A DNA stretch of 64,000 bases from Antedon bifida (lineage: Eukaryota; Echinodermata; Crinoidea; Comatulida; Antedonidae): positions 9,311,501 to 9,375,500 of the forward strand of contig OY727093.1 in NCBI GenBank assembly GCA_963402885.1, in the 5' to 3' direction. Under the pieces are notes generated by a model, which was not told where the DNA came from, ran no database searches, and worked only from the letters and a program-made list of their open reading frames with translations. Shown in pieces: positions 48,101-58,500 of this stretch. Both the position numbers and the translations under genes were made by a program. Position 1 is the first letter of the stretch. Each line of letters starts with the position of its first letter.

Positions 48101-50279
48101 ACTAAACCATCATTATCACCACTCCTATTCCTTTCTTTACTTCCACAACACTTACCCCACCACCTCAACCCCAAACCCTACCTCTACTACTAGTACCACT
48201 GCATCTGTTGAATGTACTAATTGTTACAATTATTTGTTGTATAGTTACAGTACTATTAAGTACTGCAAATCTACGTACCACTGTACCATTGTTGACAATA
48301 CTATTAATGTTAAAATTATTTGTTGTATAGTATTAGTTACTGCAAAAATCATGATTACAAAGTAGGCATTAGAAAATAAATATAAAAAATATGCAAGTTA
48401 TACAGTATTATATAATAATTATTAATTAATATTTAAAATTTAACTACTTGTATAGCTAAAATAAAACAAATTTAAATATTTGTATTAGTAAAGTTGAGAA
48501 AATGTATTTATTAAATGGGATAAGCCTTTCTACTGTAAATTGGTGTTCGACTTAAATATTCTGTTAAATTACACTAGTACTATTTATTAGGTCAATTTGG
48601 GTTACCTGTAATATAAAGCTTCATTTGTACTCAAAACTATTGTATGCCTTTGGTCAATTGTTAATAAATAGCACTGATATTTTGGTTAACAACAAAGTTA
48701 TTCTAACAGTTTCTGACTTGCAAATCAGCGAGTTGATCTGAAATAATTTCAGATGCTTTTAGTCACATATGACCGACAAGGACATTCAGTTGAACTAAAC
48801 GATTATTTTGCTTACGATGTAATTACTAATTGGTTTGTTTGTGCTATTTTTATGCTTGCTTTCATGACAGTGTATCCATAGATATACTTTCTCATTCTTC
48901 ATGATCTAAACAATTTAATGGCTTGATTATTTATTGTTACTTTGTCCTAATTAAAGTTTGAGGGCTTTAGGCACAACCTTGTTGCATCAGTAATAATAAG
49001 CTATTGCAAATTTTATACTGTAATTCATTTTAATTTTGTTTTTCTTATTATTATACAACGGTTGCCACATCAACTAATTATGTTTGTCCTTCCAGTCGTA
49101 ATATCCTTGTTGTTGGGATTTATATTATTATTCATATTAATTGCATGCAATATCAAAAGATGAATACAGGTTATAGGCAATTTGGCACCTCTTTTTACTT
49201 ACAAAATATTTACATACCGGTATTAAAATTATCCATTATGTCTTATGCCGATAAAATATAAATGAAATATGTTTTAATACTGTTTTATGATGGTTTCTAT
49301 AGCAACATTTCAGTCTAGAGTACATTGGCTTCATAAAAACGTAGATATTAAAATCTAAATTTGCTCGTGAAGTAAACATGTTATTGTAAAACCATGTAGT
49401 CTTAGTGTGATATTTGTCGGCATATAAATTGCTTTTTAAATCATGCTTTGTATTAGTAATTACCATAGTCATTAACAGTAATCGTAAGAAATAAAGATGT
49501 TATTATTGCATTCAATATAAATTAAAAGCGTGCATATGGTTGTCTTTTTCAATAACAATCATTTATCTCACATTGGAAATGAAATAAGATCAACAATTTT
49601 AATTATATGTCTGCTTACAATGTATAGATGGGGGGTTACAGTAATGTGTATATAATTTTAGCCAATGTTCAATTGACCCAAACCAATTAAACCTGTCAAG
49701 TACCATCGTTATCTTAAGTACACACAAACAGTGTGAGAAAACTAACCTACAACAAGCTGAAGAATTTTGTTCTTAAAATGTACTTTTACTTCTCATATTT
49801 TAAATAATGATTATTAATAATTATTATTTTATTTAATTCGTTACAACCAATTGAATTATATTTGTTTATTAAATTAGAACAGTAATACTGATGTGGAATT
49901 TAGAAAACACATGACATATCTAGCTGAATTAAAAGTACTAATTTGTTTTTTTAAATTTTTTCCCCCAGTGCCCGTAGGGATGTTATACGTTGACCTGCCT
50001 AGCGAAAAGAAAAAAGAAGTAGAGAAATTGCTAGGAACGACGCGACTTGATCGTCGTGATTGGCGTGGACTTGCTTTTGAGCTTGGTTTTACCGAAGAAG
50101 ATACCGTCAGTTTGATTAAAAACTCTAATAAACATTTACCTGCTGAAAAAATGCTTATGATTTGGAGTCGACGTGAGGATGCAACTTTAGGACTATTGGT
50201 GGCAGCATTACATCGAATTGGACGAACTGATGTATTAAATGTAATTCCAGTGTATGTTAGCTTATCACAAATCACATAA
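30136..50279 (+). CDS. NGFR: p75 neurotrophin receptor-like protein (TNFR superfamily 16 type)
   Basis: Single-pass receptor of the TNF-receptor superfamily, expected at the cell surface. Five coding exons in consistent phase: 30136-30198, 32570-33065, 46167-46362, 47954-48090, 49969-50279. Total 400 residues; human p75NTR has 427. Exon 1 is a signal peptide (CVLLTFTVILSS). Exon 2 holds four cysteine-rich domains with all 24 cysteines. Exon 3 holds a short stalk and the membrane helix (VPLYCAILGCVVLGLVAYV), followed by basic residues. Exon 4 is the juxtamembrane linker. Exon 5 is the death domain (KKKEVEKLL to GLLVAALHRIGRTDVL). The ATG at 30136 has A at -3; an in-frame ATG at 30106 has a weaker context and would add ten residues. 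A possible acceptor at 30082-30083 suggests an upstream non-coding exon. The order and the death domain match p75NTR better than other TNFRs. Confidence 0.93.
31636..31857 (-). CDS. Small unrecognised open reading frame, possible nested gene
   Basis: 73-codon ATG frame on the minus strand inside the first receptor intron. The ATG has a favourable context (A at -3, G at +4). Composition is less AT-biased than nearby non-coding sequence and reads protein-like (MAQETGTSKRLFYDQRMLVV). A GTATAAG after codon 56 could be a donor, so it may be a first exon. I recognise no family, and it could be chance. Confidence 0.25.
   Translation of the reverse strand: MAQETGTSKRLFYDQRMLVVINQYVGKIKGLTCAIHREEMPIAETKPLRLKTNKPGIRLDLTLSSRPILAKLN
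32570..33065 (+). other. NGFR: p75NTR-like extracellular exon with four cysteine-rich domains
   Basis: One 496-nt exon encodes four TNFR cysteine-rich domains with six cysteines each. CRD1 runs from CPGDRWLSNGECCEEC to NNTIC, CRD2 from EACIPGTTFSP to THDTIC, CRD3 from ECKKDFYRNKDD to HNSVC and CRD4 from CGNSTFSDEYSN to LQDTVC. The paired CC in CRD1, the FSDEYSNV block and the Trp before the last cysteine of CRD4 are also found in vertebrate p75NTR. Candidate N-glycosylation sequons are NNT in CRD1, NIT in CRD2, and NST and NCT in CRD4. In vertebrate NGFR the CRDs are spread over more than one exon; here a single exon carries them all. Confidence 0.93.
33177..33204. repeat. Short perfect hairpin just after receptor exon 2
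   Basis: Arms GAGATATTATAGT and ACTATAATATCTC with a 2-base loop, about 110 bp inside the intron downstream of the CRD exon. Confidence 0.6.
33846..34127. repeat. Tandem duplication, period about 156 bp
   Basis: Two copies (33846-33970 and 34002-34127) share nearly all of the block from TAGACCTACAGTACAGT to CCTGCATCAGTAGGCCTG. They lie in the long receptor intron. No coding potential. Confidence 0.8.
34748..34940. mobile_element. pogo-like MITE (CAGTAGAA family), 193 bp
   Basis: Ends TAGTAGAACCGCC and GGGGTTCTACTG, internal CAGGGGACATCCCTATAAGG and AAAGGTGTCCCCC. It lies in the long receptor intron. Confidence 0.6.
37492..37571. mobile_element. pogo-like MITE (CAGTAGAA family), 80 bp
   Basis: TA-flanked, ends CAGAACCCCTTC and AGAGGTGCTACTG, internal GGTGTCCTCC. 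It lies in the long receptor intron. Confidence 0.55.
37820..37973 (+). CDS. Coding-like segment in the long receptor intron, unrecognised
   Basis: After TTTTATCTAG a GC-richer stretch stays open on the plus strand, Arg/Ser-rich (ISRERSLHLPRSPVLSQ, then MPYRDDNTLRLHQFGS), to a TGA at about 37973. The minus strand is also open for about 33 codons. It could be a skipped exon, an old element or chance; no family recognised. Confidence 0.2.
38000..46166. other. Long receptor intron, mostly non-coding
   Basis: Part of the 13.1-kb intron between the CRD and membrane exons. Apart from the listed MITE I see no supported feature. The longest frame (40262-40702, minus) is unlike any family I know. A coding-like plus-strand segment at about 43788-43975 (DSDYDGVVEGLPVDLGQG) after TTATTATCCAG is unassigned. 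Confidence 0.4.
42967..43109. mobile_element. TTAA-type MITE, degraded copy
   Basis: 143 bp between two TTAA sites (42963-42966, 43110-43113), with ends AGATATAATTTGTCTC and TTTTACATCT and the internal block GTCTGATTTTATCAATC shared with the other copies. It lies in the long receptor intron. Confidence 0.65.
46167..46362 (+). other. NGFR: p75NTR-like stalk and transmembrane exon
   Basis: The exon starts after a TTTTTTTTACAG acceptor in phase 1 and ends in phase 2 at CACAG|GTTAAT. It encodes about 40 residues of stalk rich in V, P, T, H and N, then a membrane helix and a basic KKW stop-transfer. The helix begins with VPLYC, which places a cysteine at the position of the functionally important transmembrane cysteine of mammalian p75NTR (Cys257), followed by GLVAY as in vertebrates. 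The stalk is much shorter than the roughly 60-residue Ser/Thr-rich mammalian stalk. Confidence 0.9.
47836..47870 (+). ncRNA. Hammerhead-ribozyme-like core motif
   Basis: CTGAGGA (fits CTGANGA), then an arm GATCAA, six bases, TTGATC, then GAAAC. This is the order of the hammerhead core with stem II. The first pair of stem II would be C-C, and stems I and III are not clear, so activity is doubtful. Such motifs occur in Penelope-like retroelement remnants. It lies about 85 bp upstream of receptor exon 4. Confidence 0.25.
49969..50279 (+). other. NGFR: p75NTR-like death-domain terminal exon
   Basis: The acceptor is TTTTTTCCCCCAG. The exon encodes a six-helix death domain of about 80 residues. 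Landmarks: LPSEKKKEVEKLLG (helix 1), DRRDWRGLAFELGF (helices 2-3, with the conserved Trp and LA.ELG), PAEKMLMIWSRR, and ATLGLLVAALHRIGRTDVL (helices 5-6). These align with the human LPPAKREEVEKLL, LAGELGY and LLAALRRIQRADLV blocks. The frame runs to TAA at 50277-50279. A GTATGT near 50251 could act as a donor to a further exon, so the last eight or so residues are less certain than the domain. Confidence 0.92.
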
Positions 50280-50463
50280 TGTTAATATAAATATTCTTAA
50301 GTTAACTGTATTGTATATAAACTTTGTACAGTGTAAGATATGTAGATATCAGTTGGTTTTTACTTTTATATATATTTTATTTAAGAGAGAAAGGAAAGCA
50401 GAGAATCATTACATTTATTTTCAAAACTATAAACATTACAGTGTTACACCCAAAGAATAGAAT

Positions 50464-50469
50464 AATAAA
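50464..50469 (+). terminator. Candidate p75NTR-like polyadenylation signal
   Basis: AATAAA about 185 nt after the stop codon of the receptor gene. Further hexamers downstream are possible in this AT-rich sequence. Confidence 0.4.
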
Positions 50470-52129
50470 AACTACACTAAATTTACTTAATTTGGCTATA
50501 TGACCAAAAACCATGTATTCTGACTACTTCCCCCATCTAACAACATATTACAGTATACAATATGTAATATTATTACAATATTTAAAAGGTGCTGATATGT
50601 TTATTTGCTGTACAGTGTAAAATGCTGCTGTACTGTACTTGTGTAAAGTCATTCCAGTTAAACATTGGCCTACACAGTACACTGCAGTAGAGCACTTAAA
50701 TTTCCCTTAAAAAAATCAGTAAATAGGTCAAGCTATATGTACTGTATGTTTGTATATTTGAAACTTGCAAAATGCCAGATACATTGAATGGTAAAGTCAA
50801 TAATACAGCATTTTAATTGTCCTTTTTTCCTTATGCCTTTATTCTTTTGAAGTCAATCAAATGTATACACTATACTCTAGAGGGAGCTCCTTGTAAACTG
50901 TGTACTCACGAATGGCCACTCTAATCTGGCCTACACAGTATACAGTATTTATAAAGCAAACTCTATAGTTACTGTTAGTGTACTATAAGCACAATGCGAA
51001 TTTTCATTGAAATGTTTAGGTTTAAAATATACACAAGTTTCTATCTGCATTATTATTTTAATGTACTTGTTTTATAGAAAAGTTGTTTTTTAAATTCAAC
51101 TTTAAAGATGTTTACTCACACCAGATAACTAGTATTAGTTAGTCAATAAATATAGATTTTCAAACTATTATTTCAACCTTAATTTTTTCAAACAGAAATT
51201 TAATTTGTTTATTATTTGTAACTACTTTTCATCTGCATCTGTAAAGCTATGGTGCTCTGTAATGTATTTTATTATTTTATAAAGAAAAACAATTTAACTT
51301 TATTTCTAAAATGCCCACAATAGTTTTGAAGGGCTTTTCAATAGATAAATTATATATTTTATTTGTAGATATATTTTACAATTTCAATGTATAATATGAG
51401 GTGGGTGGAGATGGCAAGTAAGAATAAACTATCAAGTTTCTTCTACAAATATAGTATGTTTATAATAATAACAAAGTAATGTAAATTGCATTAATTAGTA
51501 TGTAAACAATTGTACAGTAATCTATTAAACTAATTGATCACATGGTTATAAAGATCTACAATCAGTAAATGATATTAATAGTATTAGTAGATTAAATGGT
51601 TCAGGACAGATAGATTTGTTCTACTGCAGTAAAAAAGAAGATGGGCCACAATGTGGATTACTGCAGTAAGATGACATCCAAGATCCCACATTTAGTAAAC
51701 AATGCTGTTGTGATAAGTTATTTATATTACTGTATACATTGGTTGAAACTTTTCATATTCTTGCCAGTAATTGTATAAAATCATCCACTTATTTTATTTG
51801 GTTACAATAAACAAATTGATAACTATTTGAATTATTTCATGTGTACAGTATGTTTTTCATTTAGTCTTTAATAAGCCAGGAGAAGCACACCTATTTCTTT
51901 GACTGGTTAGTGTTGTTGTGCAGCATTTGCGGCAGTAGGGTCCAGGGATCAAATTGTTTCCCCAGATGATTTGTTTTTTTACTCACCATCGGCATCATCC
52001 AGTCTATACCATCATCTATACCAATCGCAGTTATATTATATCGCAATAGTGTGTTGGATCTCTAATACTAGGCAGTTGTCTAGCTCTCTAACTAGTAACT
52101 AACCCTATATGTAGTAGTACTGTTGTTAT
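50470..52129. other. Intergenic spacer between convergent 3' ends
   Basis: AT-rich with many TACAGTA/TACTGTA words. No gene or defined element seen. Confidence 0.5.
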
Positions 52130-52280
52130 GTGTGTAGGTAGGCTCAGTCAGCCATAAGTAAGGCTACTTCTCTAGTTAGGAGCTAGGCCTATGCCTCTAG
52201 TAGGCTCTAGATAGTAGTAGGCCTACCACCTAGCTAGGCCTAGGCTAGTCCTAGGGCCAGGCCTAGTAGGCCTAGAGTAA
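52130..52280. repeat. AGGCCTAG-rich low-complexity patch
   Basis: Dense repetition of TAGGCCTA and CTAG words in the spacer between the receptor and SETD2 3' ends. No gene seen. Confidence 0.6.
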
Positions 52281-52604
52281 AAAAAACCGGCGAATCTAGG
52301 GATGACATAAGACTATATACATATGTGTATACACCAACAATCAAACTCACCTTTACCTCTTAATAAACGTTTCAATAAGTTGTCAAATTTTCTTTTTTAC
52401 TCGTCTCTTCCTGCTGTTGAAAAAAACATGATTTCATGGAGTTTTTATAGGCTCATCTCCACAGCCGTTCCGTAGATTTTTTTTTATTTGACGGTGTCAA
52501 AGGTTAGATTGCTACTGATTGGTGTACTGTATATAATTATATAATATAATTTTTCAAATAGAGGTAATCAAATTCAACTATACATAAATGTCTATTTCAT
52601 TTCT

Positions 52605-52610
52605 TTTATT
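52605..52610 (-). terminator. Candidate SETD2 polyadenylation signal
   Basis: AATAAA on the minus strand about 1.46 kb downstream of the SETD2 stop codon. Other AATAAA/ATTAAA hexamers occur in this AT-rich UTR, so the choice is tentative. It would give a 3' UTR of about 1.5 kb containing the whole minisatellite. Confidence 0.35.
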
Positions 52611-53391
52611 AACAAACTTGGAAAAACATCTATTTACATGTTCTTTTTGTTTTCTTTACATAAAAAACCAAACATTATTATACACATCGACAACTTGTAT
52701 TAAAAAATCAATATTAACATGAATCTTCATTTTATCATTTAAATCCATCTTTTATATTATATGCTGATAATTTATAAACATATATAAATTCAAAATCATG
52801 ATAATTCGGAACCCATGAAAGGTTTTGAAATCTGAGGCAACGAAGGCTTTAGACTGTATTAAACCTGCACAAGCTGAAGTCTCAGCCTAAGTTTTTGTAT
52901 TCTACCTCTAAACTGTATCTGCAATTAGCCATATTTTCTTCTTTTAAAAAATAGTGCAACTCCCCAACAGAGTTAAAAACTGTTTGTTTACTGTGTTGTT
53001 TATCCATGCCATAAATTCTGACATATATTCAACTACATTGAAAGATTTTATAAAATGAATGAAAAGCAATGATTTCGTTCATAATGTTACAGCGCTTTTT
53101 CGTAAGTTTCTCATAAATTAATGCTAAAAACAAAATTTGTATTTTTATTTGCATGATAAGCTTTCTCTATGTTACCTGTATGGTTGCAAAATAGATACAT
53201 AGTCCCTGATAGTTTTTCAGTTATTCTTATTATTCTTTATCATTGATCTTAAACGTAGCCAATGATGAGCCACCGCCCTAACTTCCTTCTATTGGAATAT
53301 ATCAATACGCATCAATGGCATTATCTACATCATATTGAAATGTTCTAATCTCCTTACAACGCTTGCACCCAATTGAGTACCACCTGTCTTG

Positions 53392-54060
53392 TTGAGTGCT
53401 CCCCGTTTGGTGAGTGCTCCCCGTTTGGTGAGTGCTCCCTGTCTCGTTGAGTGCTCCCTGTCTTGTTGAGTGCTCCCTGTCTTGTTGAGTGACCCCTGTC
53501 TTGTTGAGTGACCCCTGTCTTGTTGAGTGACCTCTGTCTTGTTGAGTGACCCCTGTCTTGTTGAGTGACCCCTGTCTTGTTGAGTGACCCCTGTCTTGTT
53601 GAGTGACCCCTGTCTTGTTGAGTGACCCCTGTCTTGTTGAGTGACCCCTGTCTTGTTGAGTGACCTCTGTCTTGTTGAGTGACCCCTGTCTTGTTGAGTG
53701 ACCCCTGTCTTGTTGAGTGACCCCTGTCTTGTTGAGTGACCCCTGTCTTGTTGAGTGACCCCTGTCTTGTTGAGTGACCCCGGTCTTGTTGAGTGATCCT
53801 GTCTTCTTGCGTGACCCCTGTCTTCTTGCGTGACCCCTGTTTTGTTGAGTGACCCCCGAGTAGCCTCGTCTTGTTGAGTACCCTATGTCTTGTTGAGTAC
53901 CCTATGTCTTGCTGAGTACCCTATGTCTTGTTGAGTACCCTATGTCTTGTTGAGTACCCTCTGTCTTATTGAGTTCCCCTGTTTTGTTGAGCACCTTCCC
54001 CCATCTTCTTGAGTAACCCCTGTCTAGTTGAGTACCCCACATCTTGTTGAAGACCCCTTG
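53392..54060 (-). repeat. 19-bp minisatellite in the SETD2 3' UTR
   Basis: About 35 tandem units of 19 bp, plus-strand consensus TCTTGTTGAGTGACCCCTG. Variants form blocks: units with GTGCTCCCTG at low coordinates, a long homogeneous GTGACCCCTG block from about 53470 to 53860, then GTACCCTATG units to about 53960 and degenerate units to the end. The array begins roughly 15-20 nt beyond the SETD2 stop codon (54075-54077). Unless the transcript ends unusually early it is transcribed as RNA repeats of the complement. The period is not a multiple of three and no frame stays open, so it is not coding. There is no spacer variation between repeats, so it is not CRISPR-like. Confidence 0.9.
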
Positions 54061-54074
54061 TTGCTCCTCAAGCG

Positions 54075-55504
54075 TTAATCTGGTTCTTTTCTATAGAGTG
54101 ATCCATACCTTCCCATGTACTTGCGAATGTATTCTTTGGCTTTGTGTTTCACGTTTGCATTCACTTCTAGATCTTCCATGTTTTTGCAATGTTTTAATTC
54201 TTTGGCCATTATACCATGTGTTAACTATACGAATAAAACAAAATATATTTTATATTAAATATAAAACAAAGTTTTTAAAAATCCAGTATATTACAGGCAT
54301 TGACAATACATTTCTTTGCTATATGTGTATATTGGCAATGGGTGGTTAGGTTAACATTGATTTCTTTTTGTGTACTGTACAATATTTTCCATTGGAATTA
54401 CTGGTACTAATAATCTAACTAACTTAACTACTAATACTAAAATGGGCTAATGGGTACAAATAGTACAAATGTATTACCTTTCTGGCCAAGTGCTTAAAAT
54501 CCTCTGTGTTTGTGATTCGTCCAATTTTGCATTCAGGTTTCCTGTAGGTATTTAATACTGTCACTACGTAACCAGACATCTGACAAATAATAACAAATAT
54601 TTACAATTTTTAAATGCATAAAATTGTATAGTCAATTATAAATGTTATGTTTACATCAGCTCAGTTCTTATTGGTCGGATATAGAAAGCTCATGCATGAT
54701 CCAGACCAATCACGATACAGCTGATATCTATTCACTACCAGAGAGTGTAGTTTTTCTCTTTATGTTTTGCAATAACCCATGACAATACATAAGGTCTCCC
54801 AGTTACAGTTTTACTGTATTTTCTACATTATTCTTTTAGCGTATAAAGATTTTTCTATGGTAGGCAGGCGTCCTAAAGTAGTTTTTAAGTCTTACTAATA
54901 GGCATAATATTAAAATACTGTACTAACCTTTGACCTGAAATGATCTTTACACTTCTTGGCTGTTTCACTGGATGTATCTGCTGCTGCTGTTGTTGTTCGC
55001 CTGTGCTTTCTCTCGTCGTATGTCGGTGTTCCTAAATCCATGTCCGCTTCTTCATCGCCAGGTACAGCATCATTCCCATCCCATGATGGTGGGTCCCATT
55101 GAGTTTGTCTGGTAAGATTATAAAAATAACACCACAACTTCAATTGAGCTTTCACGAAATTGATAAATGTACATATGCATAGAGTGGTTGATAGGACTGA
55201 ATAATATCTGATTATTGCAACAAAAAATCTATAAAAAACATAATAAATCCCATATATTTAAACCAAGACAAGCAGGGATTGGTCAGAAACAAACTTAGAA
55301 GGCATACCTGGTAATAGCATGATAATAGTAGACTTTACCCTCTGAGTCGGTAGCTGTTTTCCAATTAGGGGGCAGTTTATTTGGTGGTGGTTTAGGTGGG
55401 GATGGTATATCATCCTGAACTATGGTTTGTATTGATGTAGAAGAGGCTTGTGAGTTGACTGCAACTGGAGTTAGATTTTGGTTGATAAGCTGGGTCTGTA
55501 GTTG
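54075..55504 (-). other. SETD2: SETD2 WW and SRI domain exons
   Basis: The WW domain is split between 55308-55504 ([19 protein letters not shown]) and 54928-55108 (QTQWDPPSW), with both tryptophans and the tyrosine block present. A conserved linker follows ([13 protein letters not shown]). The Set2-Rpb1-interacting (SRI) domain, which binds the phosphorylated RNA polymerase II tail, starts at [15 protein letters not shown] and runs through 54478-54579 ([19 protein letters not shown]) and 54075-54224 ([13 protein letters not shown], then [12 protein letters not shown]). Translation stops a few residues after the domain, as in other SETD2 proteins. Confidence 0.95.
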
Positions 55505-58500
55505 CTGAAAATCATTAAAAAAAATATTGAAAAACTCACAATATTAATTACTACAAAGTGTCCCTTTAATAGGGGTGTCTCCTGTATAGGGGTTGGTTAT
55601 AGTGTCAAAAAACATATACAGTCAACGCTCCCAATACCGGACTCTCTGAAAACCAGAAACTATCCCAAAACCAGACAAAAGGTACAAATTAATTGTTACC
55701 ATTAAAAACACATTCTAAATACCAGACTTTCCAGATATATTCATCTTCATTCGTCATTGGGTATTGGGAGAGTTAACTGTACTTCTTTTGTTCATTTCAC
55801 TGGAAAGTATCATCTTAATAGGGATGTTCATAAAAGCTTTGCATACCTCCCTTACTCGTGACATTTTGCTTTAGCCTTTGTTGCCATTTTATTTCCAATT
55901 GTTAAATTATCAATTCATTTTTGTCTTATTATGTAAACAATGACACAAAGGATAGCTTGAACAGGTCAAATCAGGTCAACTGTTATTGTTACTCTTCTTC
56001 TTCTGAAGACACATGGCCGTCATTGACGGATACTTAGTATCAGTTGACTTCACTGCTGGTGTAATCGAGATCTACTTTTATACCATGCTATGCACCTTTA
56101 TTTTAGTTTTTTGATTTATATAACATTGAGAATAAGAGCTACGTAATTTTTAAAAATATTTATATTGTACATATACATACTACAGTATTTGGTATAATCT
56201 ACAAACCTGATGCACATTAGGATCAGCGAGTGGTGTGATAGTTTGTGTAATCAGCATACCATCTGGTGTGATGAAAGTTGTTGTCTGAGCTTGGGCTGGC
56301 GTTTGCTGTAAAACACAATCAAATGGTTATAACAACAACGTGAAAGTAGTAAAACATCATTAAACGGCATTAATATATCTGTAACAAACATAGTGACAAT
56401 GATGAAGACAACATGGCTAATGATGATGGTAACAAAGAGAATTTTGCTGTTGATAATGAGGGTGATAGATGTTGAGGATAATGACTTTCAATTTTGCGAT
56501 GACCTGGTATTTAGAAACTAGTTACATTATAATTCATTGTGCCATGTAGTGACATTCAGACATGCTTCTTCACTCAATTCCCTGACACAATTTTGGTGGA
56601 TTCTAGGTCCAGACAATGATCACAATATGTGTAGGTTGTTGCATATTGGAAACTCCTTAACGTAAGTCAATCCTCATGACAATAGCCAAGTATTGTTTGA
56701 ACTCTTTTCTTTTTTTTTCAAATGCGATCATGATAAATATAACAATAACAAATGGTATCCTAGTCATGAAGCAAATGGTAAAAGAAAATAAAGATTAAAA
56801 ATAAAAGATTAGTATAAAATTGTTTTGGTGATTCAATTGGGAAGTGCAGACATTGAAGTCTTTACCCAAGAGTTGATTATTACAATTTTTTTATCAACTA
56901 TGTAATTAATTAATATAGTTATACATACATAACATTGTTAAATTAAAAGTTATTTTTATGTTCATTGTTATTTTAAATTGACTTTATGACATGATTATTT
57001 ATTAAAACATGAAAACCGACAGAATTACTGGAATGGAAAGAAGAATGAAGTTTACAGAAATTTTACTTGAAATTGCTGAAGTACACAACTAGTAGCTACC
57101 ATGTGACTCCTGTGGTGATTCTCATACTGTGTAATATTCAATTAACAGTAAATCAATTAATATTAATTTAGGAATTTGACATAATGCAAACATTACAGTT
57201 TGTGTTTAAAATCATTAAGTACACAATGCAATAGAAAATGTTTATATGAGAATGATGCATAGAAATATAACCATTATGATATTTCTTTATTTTTTATTTA
57301 TTTCTTCTCTAATATAGGACCGCTGATCCCTACTTTTTTCAAATAGTGTACCAAGTTCTTTATCATGCACATGTGCACAGCACCAACAGATTTATGTCCA
57401 TCCAAGGGAGAGCAAGCCTAAAGATACAAGCAATGTGGTACAGACAAGTCTTGAACCCATGCCTCTCACATGCTAGCTCGATCTCTCCAACAATTACACC
57501 ATACCACTCTAACTCTGTTTTTGTATCTTCTATTCATATATAAAATATTTATAGATTTATGTCATTAAGCATGCGTTCACACATGATGCAAGCTAGAGGT
57601 CAAGGCATGCTTTCACACCTGTTTTATAGCTCGTCTCATGACAAAACCTGATTCACAATCATCACCACCTCGTCCACGGGATTGTATATCAGGTACATTA
57701 TGCTTCATCTCCCAGGGCTAGCAAAGTTTATCAATATTTTAATTAATATTATCAGGATACAAATATTTTCAGCTGGCTTTAAATTTTTCAAGAGTATGCT
57801 AATGAATTGATTAAAAAAATCAATAAGCAATACATATACATGAAGCAGTATGCAACTAAATGTATGGATAAAATGGAATTTAAACAATGTAACAGAAAGA
57901 ACAAGAAACTACTTCTATGGTATGATAGAAGAACTAAACTTACTGCTGCAGGCTGGATATGCTCCATGTGCTCTTGTACACCAGGTGCTACCATGTGTTC
58001 AGGTATACCAGGTTGTACCATATCTTGAATGCCAGGTGGTGGTAACATATGGTCTTGAGGTTGCTGAAACATTGGTGCTCCTCCATGACTTGGCTCCCAA
58101 CCCTAGAATCACAAATTGCATATATAAAAGGTGGATTTTTAATTATTACCCTAATAATGGCTGAAAAATGTAATAGAATATAGCGTATGACCAAAATATA
58201 TAGTTTCATGTGGCCTGGTGGTATAAAATTTAAAAGAGTCTTGTGTCCAAATTTAGCCTAAATTAGTGAGTGAGATTATATTCAAACTATGGAAATATAC
58301 TTGTTCAAATACAGTAATAAGACATAAAATAACTTTATAACTTGAATTGCAGCAAAAAACTTAATTTACATACATGTGGTAATTGTTCAGGCGGTATCAC
58401 TCCTTCAGGTCCGTGATGCATAGGGGGTTCTCCATATATTGGCATACCATTTTCATCCATATACATCATAGCATTAGGATCGCTACCGTCCATAGGTGGC

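Noticed and set aside
47856..48365. 169-codon plus-strand frame
   Set aside because: Only 47954-48090 is coding; it is receptor exon 4 with clear acceptor and donor, and the rest is intron.
53392..54060. CRISPR-like array
   Set aside because: Units are contiguous 19-bp repeats with no unique spacers, in an animal gene UTR.
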